Assembly (NCBI GenBank): GCA_963678675.1
Contig: OY783195.1
Coordinates: forward strand, 9,677,277-9,741,276
Reading direction: 5' to 3'
Source: Xiphydria camelus
Taxonomy: Eukaryota > Arthropoda > Insecta > Hymenoptera > Xiphydriidae
DNA length: 64,000 nt
The notes beneath the pieces are model-generated. The model was given only the letters and a program-made list of their open reading frames with translations, searched no databases and had not been told where the DNA came from. This document shows, one piece after another, positions 1 to 12,480 of the stretch (position 1 is the stretch's first letter; the number at the start of each line of letters is the position of its first letter). Both the position numbers and the translations under genes were made by a program.

Positions 1-554
1 GGAAAATGATTCAATGGCAACGAATGGGTCATGAAGAGTGACCAGGGCGGCTTCTAGATGATGAGACGCCTTTGTGCTTAGCGCCCTTTTCTAGAGAAGG
101 TATGAGGCCTTTTGGCGTCCCATGGCTAGTGCGCCTTCGTGCGCGCCTTCTATTCGTGTGTGGCACGAAATACCCGCCCCCCCCCCCCCCCCTCGTTAGA
201 CGCGGCCCTAAGAGTTACAGCAAAACGTCATAACCTCTGCGATGCCACGTTTTTGCATATGGCCGCCGATTTTGCCAAAAGATTCGCGTTTTCCCTCACA
301 TTTTTAGTTATTATACAAAAACCGCTAAGTAAAAGTGATTAATCTCATGCAAAAACAAAACTACACATCTTACCACATAATTTGAGCATATTTTGTGAAT
401 GTTCTGTCTTGCTAAAACTGTGTTTGACGTCTGTTTAGCAGTATGTGCATAAGCCCCAATGTTAAAATGCCTACTTTGAAAAATTAATTAAAAAGAAACG
501 GTTAAGTAAAAATTGTTTAGCTCTTTATTTTCATCTATAAGATACTTGGCTAAA
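1..554. other. Unannotated flank with a C homopolymer
   Basis: No gene is recognisable here. A run of 16 C lies at 177-192, and a short ATG-initiated frame across it (139-342) depends on the run for its proline stretch, so I do not call it. The rest is AT-rich intergenic-type sequence up to the Helitron insertion site. Confidence 0.5.
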
Positions 555-1563
555 TCTATCTATCTATCTATATATATATATATAAAAATATCGTGCCCCG
601 GTGTTTGTGGTCGAACTCCTACGAAACGGCTATAGCGATTTTTATGAAATTTTTTATGTTTATTTGTTAGGTATGAAAATAGGTTGTAAAGTATATTTCA
701 TATCGTTATGTCATTATGGTGTTCATATTAAAAAACAATTTTTTTATTTTTTTGACACATTTTTTTAATTTTATTTGGAATAAAAAATATATATAACCAC
801 AAATTTTCACTCTCTTATCCTCAAAATAAAATATTTTAATCCCGATTTTATTGGTCAGGCATGTAACCACACCTTATAAAACTAAAAGTTGGATATAAGG
901 TTATTTTAATTTAAAATTTGAACCCACCACGGCTGTGCAATGGCACGCGATTGGTCATTAAAAAATTAATTAAAAATATTATAGAAGCTAATATTTTGAA
1001 TTGCAAATTCAGAGCTGAAAATATTTTGCTGATAGGAATTCAAATGATTCACACAAACGTGCCAATTTAATTCAAACGATTTTAATTTAATATTAGATTT
1101 GAATTCGCAATGAGAATAAATAATTCGAAACGCAAAACGATGTCTGTTTGAGGATTAAATTTTAGCACACCATGTTTTGCACACGGACAATTATACGTGG
1201 CATGTTCTCGCGTAGGTAAACCATCTAGCTTATTTGTGTTGGCTAAAGACGGACTGACAAAAAATATCGTACACTCAATTGCTCTTCGAAATTAATATTA
1301 ATTTTATTAATTTAATTTTCTTAGTGTAGGATGAAAAATATTTTATTTTAATTCAATTTATATTTCACTTATAAGAGATGAAACAATGAACATGTACGTT
1401 ACGTTAATGAAATAAATTAAGTTAAGAGAATAAATGACGGTGCTTTTTTTTATTTTTATCGGCGATGATAGTTAATTTATATGTAATTAAAATACATTTT
1501 GTTTTTAAGTTAATACAAAAATTATTGATTCTGAGGCGGTACGAAGTTCGCCGGGTAAGCTAG
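555..1563 (+). mobile_element. Non-autonomous Helitron
   Basis: The element starts with TC in a TCTATCTATC run, right after host A554. It ends with CTAG at 1560-1563, right before host T1564, which matches Helitron insertion between A and T with 5'-TC and CTRR-3' ends. Just upstream of the 3' end is a short hairpin (GGCG...CGCC, 1535-1552) within a GTACGAAGTTCGCCGGGTAA context typical of insect Helitron ends. No Rep/helicase frame is present, and there are no terminal inverted repeats or target duplication, as expected. About 1.0 kb long. Strong on termini; no transposase evidence. Confidence 0.8.
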
Positions 1564-3643
1564 TACATAAAATAAATCTAATGCAAATCTCTCTGTTTTG
1601 AAAAATTTCACTGAAGAGACTCCTTAAGCATTTTTCTTAAATATTCGCAATCATTTCGAATGAAAATATGTGTCATAGCCGTAAGAATGGAGGTACCTAG
1701 GTACGTTAAAATTTTCAAAATAGCTTCGAAAATATTACCGAACGAAGCAAAATGATATATTATAACAGAAAACAAGTTGAAAAGTGGAACGTTGTTCATG
1801 TGCGAAGGAACAAGAATATAAATACGTTTGTTCTCCAAAGACTTATTTTATTTCTTGCACCATTAAACCTATCGATTCCCATGCAAGTTACCCTCTGCTG
1901 CCTCAGACTATATTTCTTCGTTTCCCTCTTTCCTTTTTCCATCATTTTTCTCCGTCAAGCATTCTATATTCCTTGGACCACACAACTATTCTAGAAATCT
2001 TCCGATGCGGAAGGTAAATATAAAATTTCTAGGAAAGAATCCCGCGACATATTTATTGAGGATACTACTTATGAAGAATGTGTATTATTAAGAGTGAGAA
2101 AAGAGAAAGAACGGCATTTTTTAAATGTAAATCTCATGTGTAGCATAATACAATTCTAAAATTTACTTGGCTATTAGAACTGTATGTTTGATTAATTAAA
2201 CCACGTGTGATATTTTTTCATATCCGCAATTGATTATTATTGAAATATAATTCGAGCGGAATAATTTTGTAAACAGTCAATGAAACTAACAATCCATGCT
2301 TTCAAATTTGCATATAATTCGAACAAAATTTTATGGTTTTCAACTGCAATTTTTGATATCTTACTTTGACGTTTATAATTTTCTATGTATCACTTTTGAA
2401 ATCAATAAACTCAAGTATTTATTGATACTAATCCTCTGTAATTATTTATATCAAATCTATATAGAAATATTATGATTTCGCTAATATAACATACAGTGTG
2501 CATTCAAGGAAGTTTGATGTAGGCGATATGCAGTAGTATACTCTATATCGTACGTTATTGGTTGTCGACTTGAGGATGGTGTAGTAGCCGGCAATCTCTC
2601 GTTCCTGTAGAAAATCCTTAAATCCTGTTTCTCTCTAGACGCCATAAAAACCTTTTAATTGTTGAAATGATACAGAATTATTGCGTTTCGATATGTATTC
2701 TTATAATTAAAATATTCTTCTTTTTGATGACTATTACTATGCGTCTTATTTTTGTGACGGTAATTGGTGCGCTAATTTCGGAACGCAGTAACCCTAACTA
2801 ATGTTTAACATTTCCCGTCTGCCCGGTGATTGGGACTTAGGGATTTTCCTTGGAAGCTATTGTCGGGCACTGAAAGTCGTTGGAACCAATCGTATCGCAA
2901 CCTCGAGTCGACAACCAATAGAGTACAGTTTAGAATATACTAATGCATATCGTCCATGTAAAGCTTCCTCGAATACATATATACATACATTGTATAGGAT
3001 AGTCCATAATTCTTTACTTAAATCGTAAACGTATACCGTAACTTTATCCTTTACGGCAGCGTTTGTGGCGCCATTATCCATCGACAATATAAAATATGAA
3101 TATATTACATACACACACCTACACATACCTACATGGCTGATAGTTTGAAATTTCCTAACCTAATAAGTTTTGTTATGCAGTTGTCTACAATTATTGAAAA
3201 GAGATGACTCAAAAATCTCTTCCATCACTTAGATAATGTTTCTCATAATGTTTTTTACCAAATCCTACATACCTCACAAATGAGCAGTAAAGCTTCAAAT
3301 GATGTTGAACTTGGACTCAAGATTTATTTCAAGTTCATTTCCAAACTTATCTGCTCTTTCAGTCTGGGGTCAAAAATGGAAGTTTCCCATTAAAAATTGG
3401 AAGTTGCCCTTGATATTACATTACTCGATCTTTGGCCTCAAAATCATTCGAAGGTCATATTTGAATGTAAAATTTCCCACTCTTTCAGAATCCGAGGTGA
3501 AAAACAGGATTCTCTAAACCAAAAATAAACAAATTTCAACGTAACAGTTTCTAATTTGGAGTTATAGGAATCGGTGAGCTGCAGTCTGATTCTGTTTTGC
3601 TACCTATTGGAGACAGTCTTCCTTCAGTTGCAAAACTACCATA
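1564..3643. other. Intergenic stretch without a recognised gene
   Basis: AT-rich sequence with only short random frames on both strands. The one structure seen is the inverted repeat at 2536-2940. Confidence 0.5.
2536..2940. repeat. Short inverted repeat, possible MITE remnant
   Basis: About 40 bp at 2536-2575 pairs with 2901-2940 in inverted orientation, sharing the core ATTGGTTGTCGACT with scattered mismatches. The 325-bp spacer contains no recognised gene. No target duplication could be fixed, so a decayed MITE is only one reading. Confidence 0.4.
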
Positions 3644-3645
3644 TA

Positions 3646-4490
3646 TTGGGTTGGCAAGAATTTAATGAGACACTTTTAACCCGTATCTATATGGTTTCTT
3701 TTTTAAATGGCTTCTGTTAGTTTCTATACTATAATATTATAGAACATTCTAGGAGGTATAGCCAGAATAATATATAAGCGCGTGGGAGTTAATGATAAAT
3801 TAACAGTCGTGAAAATGGACCATCTTGTACGAGTTCAAAAAGAACACCAGTGCAGGCCAAGCGGCCAAGAATATCAACGACGCGTTTGGTCCGGGTACCA
3901 CCAGTCATGCAACAGCCAGTCATTGGTACAAGCGCTTTGCTGCCGGAGATATGAGTCTAATCAGTAAGAGCGGTCAGGGCCGACCGTCCGAGCTCGACGA
4001 TGACGGCCTGCGTAACGAACTGCAATTGAATCCAAACGCCACTACATGTGAGTTGGCTATGAAATTCATGTGCAGTCACACCAAAATCGAGAACCATCTG
4101 CACTCGCTTGGATAGCGGAAAGTTCTCGCCCGATGGATATCTCTCGTGTTAATAGAAGTCACCCGAGCAGCGCGTGTGTCTATCTGTCAATCTTTTCTCC
4201 TGCGCCCATGCCGAAAAGAGTTTTTAAACGATTTGTGTGGTGACTGGAGATGAGAGCTAGGTTCTCTACGAGTATGACACAAGCCACGCCTGCTGGATCC
4301 CGCGCGACGGAGAAATACCAGTTCAGCCGAAGTAAAACCCCCACTGCCAAAAAGTTCTCCTCAGCTGCTTCTGAGATTCAATAGTCTCAAATCTGCACTC
4401 CAATCATTCTTCGACTCTCAACTCCCGCAGTTTTGGGCCGAAGAGATTCAATCTCTGCCTGAACGATGGTTGAAAGTTGGGGGGGGACTT
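3646..4490 (+). pseudogene. mariner transposase relic, internally deleted
   Basis: A mariner-type terminus (TTGGGTTGGCAAGAA at 3646, after TA) precedes a decayed transposase. The N-terminal helix-turn-helix half is readable (about 3782-4115, with FKKNTSAGQAAKNIND and GRPSELDDD), beginning after a one-base frame change near 3825. Downstream, the first catalytic block VTGDE is readable at about 4240, followed by an in-frame stop. The middle, including the second and third catalytic aspartates, is missing. The C-terminal FWAEEIQSLPERWLKV follows directly at about 4433-4480. No matching 3' terminal repeat was found. Known families use a DD34D triad, so this copy cannot be active. Confidence 0.85.
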
Positions 4491-5747
4491 GAGAAATAAT
4501 ATGAAAGAGGAAGAGAGATATTATTTTATGAACCTCAAAGACGACGTGTTCTATTTTAGTCTCCGTCCTATTACGCGCTATATCATACAGCGATATTTCT
4601 GATATAACGCATAACGTTTTTCACGGCGCAGTCTTTACATTAGATTACATGCCATGTAGGTATAGATTCGTAGACACACGGCGCTAGATATTACGAGCCG
4701 AGTTCAGCGTTGGCGTGCTCTTTAAATAAATGTGAGGTAGAACCACCGTAGCTGGTGAACTGCCTTAAAGCCGGATTGTGAGCGCCTTTGTCTCGTACGC
4801 CGTCGTTCTCGACTCGCGAATTACAAAACCGAAAGCGGCCGACGCGTCGGCCTTTTCTGCACCGCGTTCTGAAAAGCGGCTCAAAATACAAAGTTTCCGA
4901 AGTTCCATTCAGGTAAAAGATTTACTGCGTTCGTTTGAAAAGTATTACGCTAGCACATGTGCCAGCATTTCCGACCATATCGCGCGGATTTATCTACCGG
5001 TGAAATTTTCAAAAGCCCCGTTATCTTAATTTCCCCACGCACAAGCTGCCGAGTTCCAGAAGTCCGGCGAAAACTAAATATTTCATCCACTTTTTACCGA
5101 TGATAATAATTTCGCGGCTGGCCACCTGCATTGCGAAGGGAATTATTCGAGATAACAAAAAAATGATAAGTACAGTCGAGCCTTTTACAGTTATAATGCA
5201 GCATACAAAGAAAATATGATATTATCTATGTATTCATTAATGTTAAATGTACAAAATGTAGTGTAATGAAAAGTAATTTTTGCGGATTGGTAGCGTTAAC
5301 TGACGAAGAACGATAACTGCAATTTGACTAGAATCTTGCATGTCAGTGTAATTATTGGTAAGGTAACTATCCCACCGTTATAGTCTTTAGTTGGAGAATA
5401 GATGCCCCACTAATGACCTACTAGCGAGGGAGGATAGATGTCTCTATTTTATTAACGATCTACTATACCAATATTCTTGCAGTCACGGAAGATAATACAG
5501 TGTAAAATCTACCGATTATTATTTACTTTTTTATTATTATATACTTTCTATACAAAATAGAAAGGGCTTTTTCACACATTTCGTAATTATTGCCGAAAGA
5601 AGAAGAAATAATAAGCGAAAGAAATGGCTGTCATCACAGCCGACAGAACAATAATAGTTTTGCAATTAACTTTCAATTATTTCTGCTTATCTATTTATTG
5701 GTAATTGTATTTTCTTTATCGTCGTATTTTAGAGTATATGTGTGAAG
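4491..5747. other. No recognised gene
   Basis: A somewhat GC-richer patch (about 4680-5100) carries overlapping frames on both strands (for example 4778-5029) that resemble no family I know. The remainder is AT-rich and featureless. Confidence 0.4.
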
Positions 5748-5862
5748 TACAGGGTCCGGCAAAATGATCTCCCATATTTTAACTTTTAATAAAAACGCCA
5801 TTATAAATGCTACTTAGAATTTTTTTAATAAATGGAAACGTATACTATGCCATTTGTGTTCA

Positions 5863-6262
5863 TTATATTTTGAAAATTACAGAGTCCAAGTGGCGACCAT
5901 TTTTTTCGATACACATTCGAAGCTGATTTCTGAAGGCTTCCATTACTCGAACAGTCATTTGTGAGGCGGTATTTCTGCAATTTCTTGGCGTATTGCTGCT
6001 TTCAATTCGTCAATGGTTCGGGGATGGTATTGAAAGACCTTCTCTTTCAGGTAGCCCCACAGGAAACAGTCGCATGAGGCAAGATCGGGTGAACGCGCAG
6101 GCCACCCAATGTGTCTTCATATAACGAGATTACATGTCCTGGAAACATTTCCCTTGAAACGTCCATTGACCTTCTTGCCGTATGAGCCGTATGAGCTCCA
6201 TCCTGTTGGAGCCACACATCCGGATGTTCAAGTTCTCTAAGTTTTGGCAAGGCGCGAGCCAC
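5863..6262 (-). pseudogene. C-terminal half of an IS630/mariner-type DDE transposase
   Basis: On the minus strand the 6262-6047 frame reads LRELEHPDVWLQQDGAHTAH, the conserved block holding the second catalytic aspartate (QQDGA). With frame changes it continues through a block resembling KEKVFQYHPRTIDELKAAI. The last readable part, up to the stop at 5863-5865, contains MCIEKNGRHLDSVIF, the characteristic tail of this insect family. The N-terminal DNA-binding half and first aspartate are missing. The expected WPARSPD region is damaged. It lies inside the foldback at 5750-6744 and is certainly inactive. Confidence 0.8.
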
Positions 6263-6396
6263 CAGCTAAACACAGTAAGCTCCCCCTCCTTCAGTGATTC
6301 GGGCACAGTGGTGGCACTTTGACTCTGTAATTTTCAAAACATGATGAACACCCCATCATACACACCCACACATATCTCCATATATACATTTCCATT

Positions 6397-6658
6397 TGTG
6401 GCGACTCGTCATGTTACGCCGGCCTGCCGTCAGATGGCGGCGACCCTCGACTCGCGGCTCCCGGCCCACAGCTCTCGGCTTCTCGTTAGTACTCCAACAA
6501 CGGGCAAGTTACTATATAAGATCGTAACTGCCCGTCTCTCATGGAGGACCACAGAGCATCTAAGGCAGGAGTCGGCCTAGCCTTACTGACGAATCCACAG
6601 GCCAACTCCGGGACGAAACGTTCCACCGATTAGATGGCGACCACATCTTTTCGCCACA
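6397..6658. mobile_element. Solo LTR (262 bp) with CATT target duplication
   Basis: The insert begins TGTGGCG and ends CGCCACA, a perfect 7-bp terminal inversion with TG...CA ends. It is flanked by CATT at 6393-6396 and 6659-6662. A TATA-like box (ACTATATAAG, 6511-6520) sits inside. It is GC-richer than its surroundings. The unoccupied site is kept in the opposite arm of the host foldback near 5830. The 4-bp duplication fits Ty3/gypsy-type integration; the family is not otherwise identified. Confidence 0.75.
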
Positions 6659-6746
6659 CATTTAATAAAAAAAATTCTAAATAGCATTTACAATGGCGTT
6701 TTTATTAAAAGTTAAAATGTGGGAGATCATTTTGCCGGACCCTGTA

Positions 6747-7598
6747 TTAGATATATTCATTATGCCTAAAATTAATTTTTCATCTTATCAGATACCCAGG
6801 ATATCTGTCCTTCCAAATTTGGGCATATATTCCAGTACTTCGGTACCTATTCTCTAAAAAACCGAAAAAGAAATGTCTTATTTCTTTGAATATCTTAGCT
6901 TGTTTCATCCAAATTATATTTATCTATTAAAGAAATTGTTACGTTTTAGTAAATAGATCATGTATTCATATATTCTAATAACAACGAATATATTGCCGTA
7001 TAATTTGTATTCCTTAAGGAGGGGAGTGGAGGGGAGAGGGAGCGTCTATCCTGCTTTTACCCTCGAATACATATTAGAAAAAATATGAATTACGTGTGAA
7101 AAAAGATCAATCAAGATAAACCTTAAAGTTGAATCACGTGTACTATCCAAGTCAAAAGTAAAGTGTAGGTACTCAGGTGGAAAAATGGTTCCTCCCTGTT
7201 TTTGTAATAATTTTGTTTAAGAAAAAGTAATAATCATATTATGTTATAAAATACCTGAAAATTATTTGACATGTTTTTAAAAGTTGTTAATATTGCGTAT
7301 CATAATTTTGGAAAAATAGTATCTTAAAATTTAAAAATTTAGTTTGCTACTATACCCTTGATCTAATTTATAGACGCTAAAACTGAACATAATTATATAA
7401 AATTCTTTTAGAGCAATTAAAAGTCAAAAAGAAAGTTAAAGCAACTTCAAAAAGTATTAGTATTGTATTGTATTAGTAACAGAAAGCGTTCAAAAAGAAC
7501 ACCTTACTGTATTAGAAGCTCACAAGAAAAGAAAAGACCAGACAGAAGTAAACAACGTTGTTAAGGTTATATCGTCAAGTTATAAAGACCAATAATTA
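6747..7598. other. No recognised gene
   Basis: AT-rich sequence with many stops on both strands; a purine-rich patch (GGGGAGTGGAGGGGAGAGGG) lies at about 7021-7040. Confidence 0.4.
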
Positions 7599-8238
7599 CA
7601 GTCACACAAAAAAAAGTGGGGTATACATTTGATGCGATATATATGTTATCCGTAATAATTTTGCCTCCTGATCACGAATCCGGTGTCAAAATTTGGTCAT
7701 CACGTCACATTTTTTTAATCTCAAAAAACCAGCCAGAGATCACGATTTTCGAAAAGTTAATGGACTTAAACCAAATTCGATATAAGGGGTTTTTGGGGTC
7801 GCTGATCATGAATCTGAAGTCAGATTTCAAAAATTCAAGATGGTGGATCCAATATGGCAGACGAAATTTTCAAAAATCGACGAATCCATGCCAAAATTGG
7901 TATAGGGTTTTTTTTGGGGTCGCTGATTACGAATATGAAGTTATATTTGCAAAAATTAAAAATTTTCGAAAATCTCGTTCGCCATATTGAATCCGCAATC
8001 TTGAATTTTTGAAATCCGACTTCAGATTAGTGATCATCGACCCAAAAAAACCCATATACTGAATTTGTTTTGTCCATTAACTTTTTGAAAATCATGATCT
8101 CTGGCTGGTTTTTTTGAGATTAAAAAAATGTGACGTGATGGCCAAATTTTGACACCGGATTCGTGATCAGGAGGCAAAATTACTACGGATAACATATATC
8201 GCATCAAAAGTATACCCCACTTTTTTTTGGTGTGACTG
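7599..8238. mobile_element. Palindromic foldback/MITE, CAGTCACAC ends
   Basis: The two ends (CAGTCACAC... and ...GTGTGACTG) pair over nearly 250 bp, and the halves meet around 7920. Each arm carries the phrase GGGGTCGCTGATnAnGAAT; two tandem versions of this unit lie in the left arm (about 7785 and 7905). The long open frame at 7616-7990 is a by-product of the repeat and matches nothing known. No transposase remnant is present and the superfamily is unassigned. Confidence 0.75.
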
Positions 8239-8701
8239 TGTTATTGACAGCAAATACTCAAAACAGACGTAGCAAGTGATTGTTTTCTTATACTTAAAAT
8301 GTAGTTATTTGTTGGTCAAAACAGTTTTCTTGAATTTGGTCAACCGGCTAAACACTTTTTTTAACTCTGAAGTGTGAAAGAGAGAGAGAGAGATTGGAAT
8401 TCTTATAAGACATGATGTTAAAAATACAAAACCTCTGGAGTAGCTATTTCTCCGAAAATTTGTATTAAAATCATCTAAAAATTTAACCACATTGCTGATA
8501 CATTTGAATGTCACATATTTTAATTTCAAATATACGGTGAAATTTTTCATTATACGTGACTCAGCCTTAATGAAGTAGTAAATTATATGAATCGACAAAG
8601 GTTGCACCATCACTATTTCTATTTTTCTAAATTATTTTCTTTATCAAATTAAAAAGTATCATCATCAAAACTGTAGGTACTGTAACGATCTAATAATGTA
8701 G

Positions 8702-9007
8702 ATCTTGGTCAGATTACGATGTACAGTGGTTAAATTTGAAGTGCGTGAACTAATTCTAGCAGATCATGTAACCAATACCCTCCAAATCGGACATTCAGTA
8801 GAAACGAGGGTAGAATTAAGTTGACGGGAGATTAAAGCCGAAGTCATAGACCAGACAATGGCAAGGGAAATCCTGACTGACAATTGGCACAAAGACCATG
8901 ATAAAGCGATGGTTAATCGTAATAATCAATTCCCGATAGTGTATCCCTCAAGCACGGCTATGCAGCACGATACATTTAAAGTTACAATTGCTAAACCTGT
9001 TCCATAA
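8702..9007 (+). pseudogene. Unidentified coding-like frame, one internal stop
   Basis: One frame stays open for about 100 codons apart from a single TGA at 8822-8824, ending at TAA 9005-9007. The composition is protein-like (for example NWHKDHDKAMVNRNNQFPIV and STAMQHDTFKVTIAK) in sequence where other frames are full of stops. The frame has no ATG until codon 49, so it could be an exon or a truncated pseudogene. I do not recognise the family. It stands alone, with no neighbouring element ends. It may also be chance. Confidence 0.25.
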
Positions 9008-11520
9008 CATGATTCCTATCTTGTGAAGCTTCAACTTCAAATAGGAAAAGAGAAAAGTAGGAAACATTAAAAGAAAAAAATGTTACGATTTATTTCTCTA
9101 AACTTATATACAAGAGGTTTTGACGCTTAATAGCCGCCCATATAATTTCAAAAAAAGACAGAAGAATTAGGGATCGTAATGGATAATTTATTTTTGTATC
9201 AGCAATATTAAATAGTAAGTACCTACTTACCTATGCTTTATCAAGCTGAAAATACAAACTGCTTTCCTTTTGATATGTCGACTTCTTAATCTTGCTTCAA
9301 AGGCGTATTAAATTAAATAGGAACTAAAAGTAAGGAAAGGAGCCTTAAACTAATTACTACTAGTCCAGAATATAAAGGCTCCTACTAGGGAAGTGTAGAG
9401 TAATTGTGCGCAGTGGGTGCAAATCGAGGTTTTGGTCACTTCTTCAATAGAAGGAAATGTCATCGAGTTAAAATGTTGAAGCAAAAGATAATTCTTTATG
9501 GTATAACTGTAAGTTATATCGATTTGAAGCATTGCTAATAACAGAATTTGAAAAGAGTCAAATCCTCTGTTTTGAAATAATTCTGGTGGTCTAGAAAATA
9601 AGGCAATAAGTCCGTCATTTTAATTTGTTTATTTAACTTAACACATTTTACGCAAGTACGTTACTTTGTGTGTCTTTTCAGCTATTGTTCATTTTGCTCC
9701 GATAAAACATGCGTGAGTAATTGTTTTCATATCCAATTCTGTCGCAGCGGGTACGTATGCATTTTAAAATACGCAGGATTACTTCTTGTGCATATGTATG
9801 ACTATTTCCAACTGTTTTTGCATATTCTTGGATTATACAGTACTATTAGAATAGACATATCTATTTAATGTGAGGGCAAGCTGTGATAAAGCTGAAAATT
9901 ATTTACATCTGCGATTTTTGCTTGAGAAATTAATTAACCTAATTTTGTTATTAATTTTCGATAAAATAAACATTCGCTAAATATATTTTCCCGTTTCCAT
10001 ATTAATATTCCATAAAAGATTCAATTCATTCAGTTATATCCTATGTCTTTCGTTCTGTGCACAATTACCCGAGAAATGAGAGGTTTTTCGCTTTTTACAT
10101 TTTTGTCCTCTTTGCAAAATACAACATAAACTAATGAAAAATTGTTCAATATGAGAATATATAATGATAGAAGAATATTTGGAGCTTCTATTGCCATGCT
10201 TATATTGATTCCAACTCCAAAAATCACTCCACGCGGGAATGTATTTGCCTTAAGTGCGCACAATTCGCCCATTCTCCCCTACATGTTTGAAACAGATAAT
10301 TATGTCGATTTTTTTTTCTCATTCTTTTAAATAAATAAGTTTCGACTGCAGCTTGAGTATATAATATTGGATGACAGTACTATACTATTATAACAAAAAC
10401 CTACAAGCTCAATTCTTCGCGCATTTTATCGCTATTAATACCTGTGAGTAAGACGTCAAATACTAATTCTCTTTCGCATAACAAAACGCCTCCTGCGACT
10501 TAATGCACAACTGAAAGCGACACAGGATTAACCTGAATTAAGTAGCATCAGTTTATAAAAGAAGAGGGAAGTGGGGATATAAATGGAATTATTTATATTG
10601 CCATTCAGGGCCCGCATAAATTAAATCCTATTTCTCATTTTTTTAAAGATATATCTAAATATATTTATCACAGATGAAGAACTAAATCATACAGTACTTA
10701 TGAAACATTAATAATGCTGTATGACACGTAAAATACACTGAGATGTTATTTAATGAAATTTAGATGTAATAGGGCACTTCTGAAAAATGCTTTCGATTCC
10801 AAAATTAAACATTACTTTTCTTAAAACTGTCAAAGCATTTTCATTATAAACGCGAAATTATACATATGATATTATTTCGTCTATTATATCAAATTATTTC
10901 ACTTTCTCAATGCATATGCCTCTTTACGAATAGCTACATATGATGTTCCATTTTATAAAAATTTAGTTTTCCTCCACACCTTCTCGAACTAATTAGCTAA
11001 TTCAAAAAATTTGTTAAAAGTAGCTGCCGATTGAAATAGAAACAACTAAAGAAACATATAAAGCATCATGGAGTTCCGTAAAATGCAACTGAGTCAGACA
11101 TTTCGTATATTATTCGCATGCTTGAAAAATACAATGAAAATAAGCCATTTTACGTTGAGAAATGCATGAGAGATGGAAATGGAGTATTGAATGTACTTTC
11201 TTAGATAAGATCGTTGAATCACGGCATCCTGCTATTCAAATGTACACATATGTATATAGTAGCCACAGCTCTTGTCTATGACTTTAACACCATTCTAAAA
11301 ATGTACAACATTTTACGAAAAACAAAATTATTAATTTAATTTTGGCAGAAATGTGACTTTCCATACCGTACGTAAAATGTTTACATTTTTACGAAAATAA
11401 CCCCATTTATTAAAAAGCTACCCCGATCACAATTTCCACTGCAAATCTATGACCGATATGTCGTTTATTGTACAGACTTTATAATGGCAAACAAAGTTAA
11501 ATAAATACCTGTATGTACAT
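9008..11520. other. Long AT-rich stretch without a recognised gene
   Basis: Frames here are short and unlike known proteins. I see no terminal repeats, RNA genes or transposase motifs. A polypyrimidine tract follows at 11521-11645. Confidence 0.45.
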
Positions 11521-11645
11521 TAGCTCCTTCATTTATTTTCTTTCTACTTCCTCTTTTTTCCTTTCAACTCCTTTTATCCCTCTCTCCCTTTTTCCTCCCC
11601 TTCATCTTTCTTTAGTTTTACTTGTCTTTCGTCCCTTTCCTTCTT
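11521..11645. repeat. Polypyrimidine tract
   Basis: About 125 bp almost wholly C and T on the plus strand (CTTTCTACTTCCTCTTTTTT and similar). It is low-complexity, with no gene nearby that it could be tied to. Confidence 0.6.
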
Positions 11646-12330
11646 TACTTCACTAAAAGCTCTGTGTCCCGGGAACTAATATAGGGACAAATTTGTTCAC
11701 GTCTTCCACACTCTGCACCGATGGATCCAACTTTTCACCAAACTTGGTCAATTTTACGAATAACCTTGATTCCAAATTGCCAACCTACGTGGGCGGAAAA
11801 ATTCCAAAGTAGCTTCGAATGTATTACGTTCGTCCCACACGAGACGGGAGTATCGACGTCGACGTAACGCGGTGCCAGAGACCCAACGCCTCCGTTGGAA
11901 CGTTCTGGCACCAAACTGAGACTTGTTTTCCCGTGGCTGTAACCTACATCCCGTTGATCCAATTCACCCTTGCGCGAGTTTCCTTCAAATCTGCACCCGC
12001 GACGATGAAGATGAGAATAATGAGACTAAATATCATCTCTGAAGAGATCAATTTCATGCAAAATATTATTGCTATCCACAGTGGCAATATATGGCAGCGA
12101 TTTGTCCAAATTTTCAAAATTCCAAGATTTCGCCTACGTGGATACGACAATTTCAGACGAATCGTTATGCCTGATTTACATTAATCGAGTAACTTGGCCA
12201 AGTATGCCGTGGCGAGTGCTAAGCTTATTATTCGAATTGTCTAAGTACTCGCACTAATTAGTTTAAGTACTGTCTAATTAATTAGACTGTCTATTTGATC
12301 AATCATTCGCACAGATCGTGATAAGATGCT

Positions 12331-12480
12331 TCTTAGTACTCGCCAGTATATTTATTAGAGTCGAAAAATGTTTCTTCATAGACTTCTTCCGATAGAGCTA
12401 CCTGCCCCCCCCCCCCTTTCCATTTAAATAAAAAATGAAAAAGAGTCCTTATGAAGTATCACTACTATCTACAATTGTAA
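12331..12480. repeat. Decayed tandem-repeat unit left of the TAA element
   Basis: This stretch (containing GACTTCTTCCGATAGAGCTA and a C run at 12404-12417) matches the second half of the units at about 14655 and 14838 on the far side of the 12481-14644 insertion. It appears to be part of the same array, now split. Confidence 0.5.

Larger units (their letters stand above)
5750..6744. mobile_element. Foldback element of the Tc1/mariner (IS630) type, CAGGGTCCGG ends
   Basis: About 85 bp of terminal inverted repeat, starting CAGGGTCCGGCAAAATGATC on the left and ending with its complement on the right, is flanked by TA on both sides (5748-5749 and 6745-6746). The inverted similarity goes deeper: sequence around 5840-5905 recurs inverted at about 6300-6395. 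The whole therefore looks like an inverted duplication of one transposon end, with transposase remains on the minus strand between. The right arm is interrupted by a solo LTR (6397-6658). TA duplication and transposase type point to the IS630/Tc1/mariner superfamily. Confidence 0.85.

Noticed and set aside
139..342. 67-codon frame with a proline run
   Set aside because: The prolines come from a 16-C homopolymer; nothing else supports a gene.
1752..2017. Overlapping plus-strand frames of 77-80 codons
   Set aside because: Low-complexity, hydrophobic translations typical of AT-rich random sequence, with no family resemblance.
7616..7990. 124-codon open frame
   Set aside because: It lies wholly within a palindromic foldback; the frame reflects the repeat and has no transposase motifs.
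11819..12184. 121-codon open frame
   Set aside because: No recognisable family, overlapping frames on the other strand, and location next to decayed tandem repeats.
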